A stretch of DNA of 30,584 bases from JAWPMV01 sp038527215. Lineage in GTDB: Bacteria > Bacteroidota > Bacteroidia > J057. The stretch is taken from positions 1 to 30,584 of the forward strand of contig JBCBGC010000102.1 of the NCBI GenBank assembly GCA_038527215.1, read 5' to 3'. Within the stretch, counting starts at the first letter, position 1. Every line of letters begins with the position of its first letter. Position numbers and translations under genes: made by a program. Under the pieces are notes generated by a model. It had not been told where the DNA came from. It searched no databases and worked only from the letters and a program-made list of their open reading frames with translations. This document shows, piece after piece, positions 8,202-16,042 of this stretch.

Positions 8202-8765
8202 TTAGTACTTTCCTTGGTGAATAGCGCGCTCAACCTCTGATTGGCGCAATCGAACTTCATGAATTTGTTGTTGGAGTTTGCTTTGGGTCAGGGCCTCCAC
8301 TTCCTGCAGGTAATCACTGGGTTTGACGGTCCCGTTTTGCAGCTGCGTATTGACCCGACTTAGAATGGATTCCTGGAGCGCGATCAGTCTGGTATCTTGT
8401 TCCAGTAGGCGTCGCATGGTCTCAATCTCTGCTTCCTCCTGGGCTACTTGCAGGGCTACCTGGTCCTGATGTTGCTCCCGATATACTTCGATCAGGTTTT
8501 CCTGGATGGCCAGATTTTGTTGATCCCGCTGGGTCCTTTTCCAGTCCCAGATATTCCAGTTGAATTGGACCCCGGCCATGAAAAAAGGCGAAGTATTGAC
8601 TTCCAGAAAGTTGAAAGGATTGGGACGGCCCAGCCCTCCCTGAGCAAAGGCGCCTACTTTAGGAAGTCGTTGTGCGCCCAGGCTTTCAGCCTGGAGGCGG
8701 GCCATGCCTTGCTGGGCATCAAATAAGGCCAGTTCAGGTCGCTGGCTGGCTTGATTTTCGGCCAC
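8202..8765 (-). pseudogene. C-terminal half of interrupted TolC-like outer-membrane efflux protein
   Basis: The second half (188 codons) of a TolC/OEP-family protein. It continues in the same reading frame straight after the TAA that ends the N-terminal half. The first codon is GTG, which could serve for reinitiation, but no ribosome-binding signal is visible and residues VAENQASQRPELALFDAQQ read as the ordinary middle of a TolC homologue. It contains the second set of long helices and the beta-strand region (FFMAGVQFNWNIWDWKRTQRD). Joined with the first half the protein has 418 residues, about the normal length. Neither half has any other defect, so the break is recent, is read through, or is a sequence error. 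Confidence 0.8.
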
Positions 8766-9458
8766 TTACGGCAAAGCAAATTCCGTTTCCACCGAAATGT
8801 CTTCTCCCACCCAGATCTTTAAGCTGGCTACCAGGGCGGCTTTTTGGCCTTGCAACTCATCCCATTGCTGCTGTAGACTCGCTTGTTGTCTTTCAAATTT
8901 TTCTAATTCGCTTTGTAGGACCACCCCATTCTTCACCCCAGAAGCCACCACTTTGTAATTGGCGGCCAGGACTTCCTGGCTACTTTCCACCACCTGCTGC
9001 TGACGATCCAGCAGGACGATGCCGAAATACAATTGGGTTAGCATGGGTTTGAGGGAAAAAAGCTGAGCCGCTAATTCCTTTTCTTTGGTCAAAAAAGAAG
9101 CCTCCGTCAGGGTCCTCAGGTATCGGCTTTGTCCCCCATCATATAAAGCTTGATTGAGGTTGAGGCTCAGGTTGTACTGGGTTTTGGGGATTTCCGGAAA
9201 ACTGACCGATCCGCCTAGTTCAGGAAAAGTAACCACGTCTGACTGCCAACTCAGCCGCCCCTGCAGATCTAATCGTGGCATCCACATGGTCTGCACATTT
9301 TCGAGTTGGAGCACTTTCTGACTTTGCCAAAGGTTTCGCTGAGCCTGCAACGGACTTTGTTGTTCCGCTTTTTGCAACACTTCGGCTAATTCCAGTCCCT
9401 GACTTAGACCAGGGAGGACACTCCAACCCAGGCAGAAGTATAACATTAATTTTTTCAT
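8766..9458 (-). pseudogene. N-terminal half of interrupted TolC-like outer-membrane efflux protein
   Basis: A 230-residue frame with a signal peptide (MKKLMLYFCLGWSVLPGLSQ), followed by the first outer-membrane-efflux-protein repeat: long helices, then beta strands (QTMWMPRLDLQGRLSW; QYNLSLNLNQALYDGGQSR). It ends at TAA 8766-8768, about the middle of a usual TolC homologue. The following codons continue the same frame into the C-terminal half, so the whole gene spans 8202-9458 with a single nonsense codon. A change of CAA (Gln) to TAA is the simplest explanation. It is the first gene of the efflux operon and would form the outer-membrane duct for the YbhGFSR-like exporter. A half TolC cannot form the usual two-repeat barrel. 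Confidence 0.82.
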
Positions 9459-9505
9459 AGATAGGGAGCGTTTATGGAGTTAATCATTTGGGTTAATCAT
9501 TCACC

Positions 9506-9521
9506 TTAACCAAGTAGTTAA
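9506..9521. promoter_or_regulatory. Putative TetR operator in front of the efflux operon
   Basis: TTAACCAAGTAGTTAA, a partial palindrome 48-63 bp upstream of the TolC-like start codon. It matches the palindrome in front of the tetR gene (10171-10186, read on the - strand) at 13 of 16 positions. A direct repeat GTTAATCATT (9479-9488 and 9492-9501) sits between it and the gene. Sharing between the regulator's own promoter and its neighbour's is what an autoregulating TetR repressor would need. Binding itself is inference. Confidence 0.6.
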
Positions 9522-9538
9522 TTCAGGGGCAAAAAAAA

Positions 9539-10156
9539 TCACGGACGCAGTCCGTCCATCAAAAACTGAGGCACAATGTCCCGGCGCTGGCCTACAAATT
9601 CTTCAAAGTCATTTTCACTGAGTCCCAGGATTTCTACCAAAAAACTTTTCATCATAAAGGGGAAAACACTCATGGAAACCAGGTTGATCAAAATATGTCT
9701 GGGGTCCATGGACTTTACCTTTCCGGCGGCAGCTTCCTGTTGATACTGCATCAAAAACTTCATCAGGGCAGGCTGAAACTCATAATTGCTTCCCAGGATC
9801 ATGCGCTGAAAGAAGTCGTGCGCATCGGTCTGCAATACATGGAGAATAAACAAAGGCAGATGTGGCAGTTCAGTTAGCAATTCCGTATAAGCCGCCACAA
9901 TCTTTTTTACCTTTTCCTCTAAAGGATCATCACTGCCCATGTGCTTCATCAGTCGGGGAATGACCAGGTCCAGGGCTTCCTTTAAGATGCGGTCAAAGAG
10001 CTGTTGTTTAGACCGGAAGTAATAATGCAGCATGGCTTTGTTCACCTGCGCTGCTTCAGAAATTTCCTGCATTCTTGCCCCGGCAAATCCTTTTTCATAA
10101 AAGATTTGCTTGGCAGCCTGCAGGATTCGTTGTTCTGGATTTTCTACTTCGGACAT
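9539..10156 (-). CDS. TetR/AcrR-family transcriptional regulator (CecR-like position)
   Basis: A 205-residue TetR-family repressor. The N-terminal helix-turn-helix (about residues 9-55) shows the family pattern ILQAAKQIFYEKGFAGARMQEIS, then VNKAMLHYYFRSKQQLFDRIL. The remaining 150 residues are the helical ligand-binding and dimerisation domain, which gives no ligand clue. It is followed 80 bp later by the efflux operon on the same strand. This is the arrangement of E. coli cecR (ybiH) with ybhGFSR, so it probably represses the pump until a toxic compound binds. Matching palindromes before it and before the operon suggest autoregulation. Start ATG at 10156; length is typical. Confidence 0.92.
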   Translation of the reverse strand: MSEVENPEQRILQAAKQIFYEKGFAGARMQEISEAAQVNKAMLHYYFRSKQQLFDRILKEALDLVIPRLMKHMGSDDPLEEKVKKIVAAYTELLTELPHLPLFILHVLQTDAHDFFQRMILGSNYEFQPALMKFLMQYQQEAAAGKVKSMDPRHILINLVSMSVFPFMMKSFLVEILGLSENDFEEFVGQRRDIVPQFLMDGLRP

Positions 10157-10170
10157 TTCGAGATACTAAA

Positions 10171-10186
10171 CTAACCATTTGGTTAA
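10171..10186. promoter_or_regulatory. Putative autoregulatory operator of the TetR gene
   Basis: CTAACCATTTGGTTAA, with TAACCA and TGGTTA as inverted half sites around a 2-bp centre, located 15-30 bp upstream of the tetR start codon. The same half sites recur at 9506-9521 before the efflux operon. Position and symmetry fit a TetR dimer site that blocks its own promoter. Confidence 0.65.
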
Positions 10187-10203
10187 TCCCGTTGGTAAAT
10201 ACG

Positions 10204-10241
10204 AAATCCCCATTGAGAAATCCAAATCTCAACGGGGATTT
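10204..10241. terminator. Strong hairpin after the dehydrogenase gene, probable terminator
   Basis: AAATCCCCATTGAG pairs with CTCAACGGGGATTT (14 positions, one G-U wobble) around an 11-nt loop. It lies 16 bp past the stop codon of the 1543-residue protein and upstream of tetR. On the - strand the downstream T tract is weak, while the + strand has a run of five T. It probably separates the secreted-protein operon from tetR. Confidence 0.5.
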
Positions 10242-10256
10242 TTCACAAAAAAGGAG

Positions 10257-13200
10257 TTAGGGCAACTGAGCGGTCAAGGAGTTGTTGGGTAGCCAATAGA
10301 GGTTTATATCCACCGCATTAACCACGCCATCCAGGTTAAAATCCGCCTTATTGATAGAATACTGGTAACTCTGCCCATTTTCGGGTCGCCAGTGAGATAC
10401 ATTGTCCACCGCATTGATGGTACCGTCTCCATTGGCGTCCCCAGCCCACAGCAGGCGGGTACTTCCCTGGCTTTTCATCGGAGTACCTCCCTGGGCAAAT
10501 AGTCCAAGCGCGGGGTCCGTAAAATCCAACAGTGGCGAACCAGACAGGTCTATCGCCTGCGCGGTCATGGCCCCAAGGTGATGATAATGCTTAACCGATA
10601 CGAAGTAATTACCAGTAGGTACCCCCAGGAAATAAATCAAGGTCTGACCAGCTGTGTCAACGATCTGACCGTCTTTTCTGACCAGTAAGCTACGGGTAGC
10701 CACTACCTCAGCGGAATCGCTGGCTGACCTTAACTCTACCTGCACCCAGTCGACCAAAGCAGTAGGACCCGTTTGCTGCATCAAGCCGGGAACCAGGCTA
10801 GTGGATCCGGTGTAGGGATCCTGGTACGTTAACAGGCCATTTTGCCGCAAATCGTCCCGCATTTCGGTACCATCGTAAGCACCTTCCAGCCATACTTTTG
10901 CTTGCAGGCTAACAAAATCTGTACAGGCCGCCTGGGTTAGTTGTTGGATTTCCACCAGGGTCAACTCTTCGTCAAACACCCATATCCGACCCAAAGAGCC
11001 GGAAAATAATTCTGCAAGTCCTCCTGTTGCAGATACCCGGGCCCCTCCGAACTGAATCGGTTGGCCAGCATGGATATTCAGCGTTTTATTTTCCTGAGCA
11101 TTAAGGATACCGTCCACATAGACTTTTTCCAACCCATTGGTGCCCCCTTCGTAGGTATAGGCGAGCGTATGCCAGGCCCCTGCGGAAGGAACTCCCCCAT
11201 CAAATCCCATATCGGGCCCGCCCCAGTGTCCGATGGCTCCCCAGGCTGGATTATTACCATACATAAACTGGGCGTTGGTGCCAGTAGGTCCTCCCCGGTG
11301 TCCCCAGGAAACCAAAGATTCTGCTCCGCTCAAGGAAGGATTCCAGGCTTCCACCACAACGGTAAAACTGCCTGCCCCCGAGATGCCTGTTGGACTCAGA
11401 AAAGAAGATATCAGGGCCTCAGTTCCAGAAAAGCTAATGGCTTTTTTGCCCCCTACTTCCTCCACCACAGGATTGCCTCCACTGCTAGTAAAATCGCCTC
11501 CCAGACTGCCACTTTGAGTAAAGGAAGTAAGGCTTCCTAAAGGTAATCCACTGGGATCTATTTCTACCAGGGGAGTATAGGATATAGGTGAAGCGCAACT
11601 TATGGTGATCAACTGAGTAAGCGTATCCCGGTAAGCCCCATCATGTACGATGAGACGCGTGCTATAGGTTCCGTGTCCGGGGAATTGATGAGAGAAAAGA
11701 GGTTCAATACTGCTCCCGCCATCCCCGAGACTCCAGTCATAGGTCAGGGCATTCCCATCCGGATCAGAAGAAATGGTCGCATCGAAAGTATAGGACAGCG
11801 GATCAATACCGGAAGGAGTCGCGGTAAAAAGAGCGGTAGGTGGCCTGTTTCCATAATAGAGCAACTCGATCAAAGGCGCAGGTAAGGCACGGTTATAGAC
11901 CCGAACATCATCCATGGCCCCGTCAAAGTATTCGTCCCCTCCCGGGAAATCGACCCCCATAATCAGAGATTCTGCATTATCCCCAAACACCAGGCCCGGA
12001 TTGTTCACGGTACCATCCAGGGCTCCATTTAGATAAAAGCGAATTTCCTGACCATCATAGGTTACGGTAATGTGCTGCCAGGTCCCAGCTGAAATCTGGC
12101 CAGGGGAATTCCAGCTTCCTCCTCCTGTTGAGTTAGGAGGAGTGCCCCAGTTGGCGGAAAAGCGGACCGCCCCATCTCCCGACAGTTGCAATGCATAGGG
12201 ACTATTGGTAATCCCTTTGGTGATTACCCCATCCCAGTCGCCAAAATTATCAACTTTGACCCATGCGGCCAGGGTAAGCTGGTTATTGAGGGCGAGGACA
12301 GGAGTGTGAGAAATGGCCAGATGATCGTTTTGTCCATCAAATTGCAGGCCGGTGCTATCCTGACCAGCTACCCAGGAAGGCCCATTGACCAGGCTAGCAT
12401 CATGTTCGTGGGAAGTTTCATCCTTCGCGGTTGCGCCCTGATTCTCATCCAATTTCAAATGGACCAGCAAGCCCGGCACCAGGGGATCAGGCCGATAATC
12501 TGGGTCCAGACTCATGATCCAGGCCGCAATCAGGTCGGCTCCCCCTTGCTCCCGGCGGTCTTTGGCAATGGGTGGCATGGCCTCAGGGACGCCTACCCGA
12601 TGCAATCGTTGGTATAAGACGGAGCGCCCGGTATCTGCTGGAGTAATGATATGCGGATTAGGCAGGCCCAGGCTGTTTCCAGCACTTTCGTAAATCAGCC
12701 CGGTTTCCTCCAATAAGGTCAGGTAGCTGGCGTCAAAATTAGCAGGGGTACCTGCATTGGGGTTATGGCAATAGGCACAATTTACATCCAGGTAAATCCG
12801 AGCCCGATCTTCCAGGTTTGCGGTAGAATCTGTCCAGTCAGGCACCACGGGATAGGTACTAAAGTCTGGTCCGATATCGCTGTCGAACATGCCCAGGCTG
12901 TTCCATTTTTGCAACTGGTTCTCGACCTGTCCCGGAGCGTATGCGTAGTCTCCGTTGAGTTGATAACTATTTAACCCGAGCACAAACCCCTGACTGCTGT
13001 TATGGCAATTCATACAAGTCAGGCGGCCTGGGTAGGTCCAGATATGCTGACCAAAAATGGTCGTTAGCAGCTCCGTAGCCCCATTGACATCTACCAAATC
13101 AGCATCAGTCTGATCAGCTCGCCAGCGATAGGATAGCCCATAATAGTTTTGGTTTTTGTCCTGAACCATAAAACGGGTTTCGATTTTTGTAAAAACCCCG

Positions 13201-14888
13201 GGACTGGTTTCAAATTCAAAGTGTTTAATGAAGACGGTCCCCTCCGGAAAGGTCCAGTTTCCTTCCGCGGAAAAACCCACTTCCTCGGAGGGCAGATTGT
13301 GATCGCCATCATTAGGCAGGGCAATCCAACGGTATTTTTCGGCTCCATCTGACCAGAAGGGATTTTTAGGGGCATAGGGAAGGACCCCTCCAGCCGGAGT
13401 CATATTGGTCAAATCAGAGAAGGCACCCGTAGCGGAAAGGGTGGCCGGGATAGGCGTAGAAACCTGCCCCTGCGCTACTAGCTTATAGAGTTTATCAGTA
13501 GCATTCCCCCCCACATATATTTCTCCCTGCTGATCCAGGCCAAAGGTGTGGATTTCCTTATCCCCGCCTTTAGTAGCAATGACGTCCATTGTGGACAAAC
13601 CTGTGCTTGGGTCCAGGGTCATGGCATAAATTTCTCCCGAGCCAAACATCCCACAGATATACCGACCACTTAAGGCCGGTAAGGCACTACCGCGATATAC
13701 GTAGCCTCCTATAATTGCATAGCGGCCACCTGGTCTTACCATATCCCAGGTAGGAGCTTGTTCTGTACCATAAGGGAAGCTCCCGTTATAATTCGTAAAG
13801 GTCTGACCATTATTTAGATTTCCTTCGAACCTGGGCCATTGATAATTTTTCCCTTTTTCAATGATATTTACTTCCTCCCTGGTATTCCATCCGACCTCTC
13901 CTTCCCAGATTCTATCTTCCACCGGATCATAGGTCATACGAACAGGCGCCCGGTTGCCCAGGGTCCATATTTCCTCCAGGGCTCCTGCCTGACCATTGAA
14001 CGGATTGTCATTGGGAATCCAATACAGGTTTCCCGAGGAACCCCCATATGCTGTAGCCAAATTGACTGTAGGGGCATGGGAGCGGGAGGGATCCATTTCC
14101 AGGTCAATGCGGAGGATTTTACCATAGAAGGTATTGAGCTCTTGTATGGTGTTGAAAAAATAGTCCCGGTTGGCTTGGTTGTTAAAGGGCGGGTCCATGC
14201 CGTCTCCAAAAGCCACGTAGAAAAAACCCTGGTTATCGAAACACATGCCGCCCCCATAATGGGAAGGTCCTCTTTTCGGTACGGTAATCAGCAATTGTTC
14301 GGTAGCAGGATCGAGGCGTAAAGGGTTATATGCTACGGTAAAGCGGGATACTTTCACCACATTATCACCTCCCTCGGTTCCGGTGTATTGCAGGTACACG
14401 TAATTGGCATTGGCAGAACCCGCTTGCCCAAATTCCGGATGAAAAACCATGTTCAATAAACCTCCATCCAGAAAATGATTCCAGGTATCACGGGGATGGG
14501 TTGGGGCCAGGTTTTCACCGCGAGCGAATACCTTCGTGGTATGGTTCAGCACAGTTATTACCTGGCTGGTCTGCACATTGGCCTGGTTGTCAAACGCATA
14601 AATGGTTCCTCCTACCGTCCCGACAAACAACATGTTCTCGGTAGCATGTCCGGGGTCAGGATTTGCCGGACTAGCGATAGCCGAGACATCATTGAAAGTC
14701 AGGTTTGGAAAGGCTATTTCCATTTTATACTGACCACTCAGAGAAGACGGGTCCTCATCCGGGAAACTCCCCCCCAGATAGGGGGTTATTGCCACAGGAT
14801 TGTTAAAAGCCGAAGGAGCAAAGGATAGCAGACAGCCTATTCCCGCTAACAAAAGAAAGCCAAATAGCCTGCTTAGAGACCGCTGCAT
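10257..14888 (-). CDS. Secreted sugar/sorbosone dehydrogenase-like propeller fused to diheme cytochrome c, LamG, PKD and dockerin-like tail
   Basis: A 1543-residue exported mosaic with an N-terminal hydrophobic signal (residues about 7-27). Residues about 60-470 form a GSDH/sorbosone-dehydrogenase-type beta-propeller (GLLNMVFHPEF, HYGGGMCFDNQGFFYVAFGDG, GKILRIDLEMDP, EIWTLGNRAPVRMTYDP), a class that often uses PQQ. Residues about 490-805 match, from memory, the SO_2930/HNE_0200-type diheme cytochromes, with haem motifs CMNCH (625-629) and CAYCH (704-708). Then come a LamG domain (about 813-1010), a PKD domain (about 1012-1095), a second LamG-like domain (about 1100-1290) and the shared 218-residue tail (1326-1543) with two dockerin-like calcium loops (DANGDGTINAVD; DFNLDGVVNAVD). 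It likely oxidises a sugar or aldehyde and passes electrons to its own haems. It is the third gene of the secreted-protein unit. The substrate and the use of PQQ are inference. Confidence 0.88.
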   Translation of the reverse strand: MQRSLSRLFGFLLLAGIGCLLSFAPSAFNNPVAITPYLGGSFPDEDPSSLSGQYKMEIAFPNLTFNDVSAIASPANPDPGHATENMLFVGTVGGTIYAFDNQANVQTSQVITVLNHTTKVFARGENLAPTHPRDTWNHFLDGGLLNMVFHPEFGQAGSANANYVYLQYTGTEGGDNVVKVSRFTVAYNPLRLDPATEQLLITVPKRGPSHYGGGMCFDNQGFFYVAFGDGMDPPFNNQANRDYFFNTIQELNTFYGKILRIDLEMDPSRSHAPTVNLATAYGGSSGNLYWIPNDNPFNGQAGALEEIWTLGNRAPVRMTYDPVEDRIWEGEVGWNTREEVNIIEKGKNYQWPRFEGNLNNGQTFTNYNGSFPYGTEQAPTWDMVRPGGRYAIIGGYVYRGSALPALSGRYICGMFGSGEIYAMTLDPSTGLSTMDVIATKGGDKEIHTFGLDQQGEIYVGGNATDKLYKLVAQGQVSTPIPATLSATGAFSDLTNMTPAGGVLPYAPKNPFWSDGAEKYRWIALPNDGDHNLPSEEVGFSAEGNWTFPEGTVFIKHFEFETSPGVFTKIETRFMVQDKNQNYYGLSYRWRADQTDADLVDVNGATELLTTIFGQHIWTYPGRLTCMNCHNSSQGFVLGLNSYQLNGDYAYAPGQVENQLQKWNSLGMFDSDIGPDFSTYPVVPDWTDSTANLEDRARIYLDVNCAYCHNPNAGTPANFDASYLTLLEETGLIYESAGNSLGLPNPHIITPADTGRSVLYQRLHRVGVPEAMPPIAKDRREQGGADLIAAWIMSLDPDYRPDPLVPGLLVHLKLDENQGATAKDETSHEHDASLVNGPSWVAGQDSTGLQFDGQNDHLAISHTPVLALNNQLTLAAWVKVDNFGDWDGVITKGITNSPYALQLSGDGAVRFSANWGTPPNSTGGGSWNSPGQISAGTWQHITVTYDGQEIRFYLNGALDGTVNNPGLVFGDNAESLIMGVDFPGGDEYFDGAMDDVRVYNRALPAPLIELLYYGNRPPTALFTATPSGIDPLSYTFDATISSDPDGNALTYDWSLGDGGSSIEPLFSHQFPGHGTYSTRLIVHDGAYRDTLTQLITISCASPISYTPLVEIDPSGLPLGSLTSFTQSGSLGGDFTSSGGNPVVEEVGGKKAISFSGTEALISSFLSPTGISGAGSFTVVVEAWNPSLSGAESLVSWGHRGGPTGTNAQFMYGNNPAWGAIGHWGGPDMGFDGGVPSAGAWHTLAYTYEGGTNGLEKVYVDGILNAQENKTLNIHAGQPIQFGGARVSATGGLAELFSGSLGRIWVFDEELTLVEIQQLTQAACTDFVSLQAKVWLEGAYDGTEMRDDLRQNGLLTYQDPYTGSTSLVPGLMQQTGPTALVDWVQVELRSASDSAEVVATRSLLVRKDGQIVDTAGQTLIYFLGVPTGNYFVSVKHYHHLGAMTAQAIDLSGSPLLDFTDPALGLFAQGGTPMKSQGSTRLLWAGDANGDGTINAVDNVSHWRPENGQSYQYSINKADFNLDGVVNAVDINLYWLPNNSLTAQLP

Positions 14889-14952
14889 GGATCAAGGGAT
14901 TAAAAGATTGATGAGGTAATTACTGGGGGAACAACCAGTATGTACCTGTTCA

Positions 14953-16032
14953 CTAATCTCTTATTTTCAGCACCTTGGTGACTTTTTTCGAAAAGCCATT
15001 CTGGACTTTTACATAATAGATTCCTTCCGGCCAATCTTCAGAATTCACTTCTATCACCCCGGCTAAATCATCAGTAGAAGCATCCCAAATGACCTGCCCA
15101 AGTTGATTGGTCACGGACAGAGAGACTGTACCGAGCTGGGTGGAAGCGTATTCCAGGCTAAATTGGTCGTGGAAAGTATTGGGGAAGGCGTTGACCTGTA
15201 GGCTCGGCAACTGGTCCAGGGTCAGTTCCACAATTGCACTGTAAGAAAACTGCCCATCAATGTCTACTTGCTTGAGCCGGTAGGCTAGTTTATCCACCCC
15301 TAGCTGGACAATATTTGGATCAAGGGCCTGATACTGGGTAGGTAGCTGACTATTACCCTGTCCGGCTTCTTCGCCCACCTTGACGAAATTTCCGTCTGGC
15401 AGGGCTCGCTCAATCTCAAAATGGCTGTTGTTGGTTTCGGTAGCGGTTGCCCAGCTGAGGACGGCATCCGGCCCTCTTCTGACCACCTGGAAATCCAACC
15501 ATTCTACCGGAAAAATCGCCCCGCTAAAATTTTGCAGGGTACCCGGATTTAACTGTACCGGGGCACTCCCTGTAGCATTGTCATCAAAAACAACCGTGGC
15601 AGCCGCATTGCTGACCAGCCAGTTGAAGTCCACCGTTTGGTTGGCATCCACAATATCAAAACAAATTCTCACGATCGTAGAGGAAGCTGTTCCTACATCG
15701 ATTCCTCCGCCAAAACCCGTGGCGTTTAACACAATATTCAAAGAGGCCAGGCCCGTTTCAGGGGTAGTGATGCTGGGGGGCTGGTAGACAAAAGGAATCG
15801 GAAAAACGGAACTTTTGATGCTCGGGTTATCTACCACGTTCTCGTCGAAATTAAAGACCAGGTTGCTGCTGCCGAGTTTGCTGGCAGTGGTAAAGCCGAG
15901 TTCAATATCCACGCAGTATTGGCCGTTTTCCTTAACGCCATTGCTGAAATTAAGGTTAAAGTCATTGACCTGAGCGAAAGAAGGGCTTCCCACGATCAGG
16001 AGGCATATAAACAGTAAGAAGAACTTTTTCAT
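14953..16032 (-). CDS. T9SS-sorted surface protein with a cohesin-like N-terminal domain
   Basis: A 359-residue exported protein. A signal peptide (residues 1-20, ending SPSFA before QVNDF) is followed by a beta-rich domain (about 25-172: NGQYCVDIELGFTTASKLGSS, NLVFNFDENVV) that looks like the cohesin/CBM-type beta-sandwich. This is a pattern impression and not a firm family hit. Residues about 173-265 are the Fn3-like VEWLDFQVV ... WATATETNNSHFEIER region common in Bacteroidota surface proteins. Residues 275-359 are a T9SS type A sorting domain (NAFPNTFHDQFSLEY ... GIYYVKV ... KVLKI), directing transport across the outer membrane and surface attachment. It sits 10 bp after the haloperoxidase gene and 64 bp before the dehydrogenase gene, both of which carry dockerin-like tails. 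Confidence 0.85.
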   Translation of the reverse strand: MKKFFLLFICLLIVGSPSFAQVNDFNLNFSNGVKENGQYCVDIELGFTTASKLGSSNLVFNFDENVVDNPSIKSSVFPIPFVYQPPSITTPETGLASLNIVLNATGFGGGIDVGTASSTIVRICFDIVDANQTVDFNWLVSNAAATVVFDDNATGSAPVQLNPGTLQNFSGAIFPVEWLDFQVVRRGPDAVLSWATATETNNSHFEIERALPDGNFVKVGEEAGQGNSQLPTQYQALDPNIVQLGVDKLAYRLKQVDIDGQFSYSAIVELTLDQLPSLQVNAFPNTFHDQFSLEYASTQLGTVSLSVTNQLGQVIWDASTDDLAGVIEVNSEDWPEGIYYVKVQNGFSKKVTKVLKIRD

Positions 16033-16042
16033 CTTTATAAGC

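Noticed and set aside
8192..8260. Upstream extension of the adaptor gene to 8260 (23 extra residues)
   Set aside because: It overlaps the end of the TolC-like gene and would bury the lipoprotein signal that starts at 8191.
8202..8765. C-terminal TolC half as an independent gene starting at GTG
   Set aside because: The GTG directly follows the stop in phase, there is no signal peptide, and residues continue the homologous TolC sequence; one interrupted gene is simpler.
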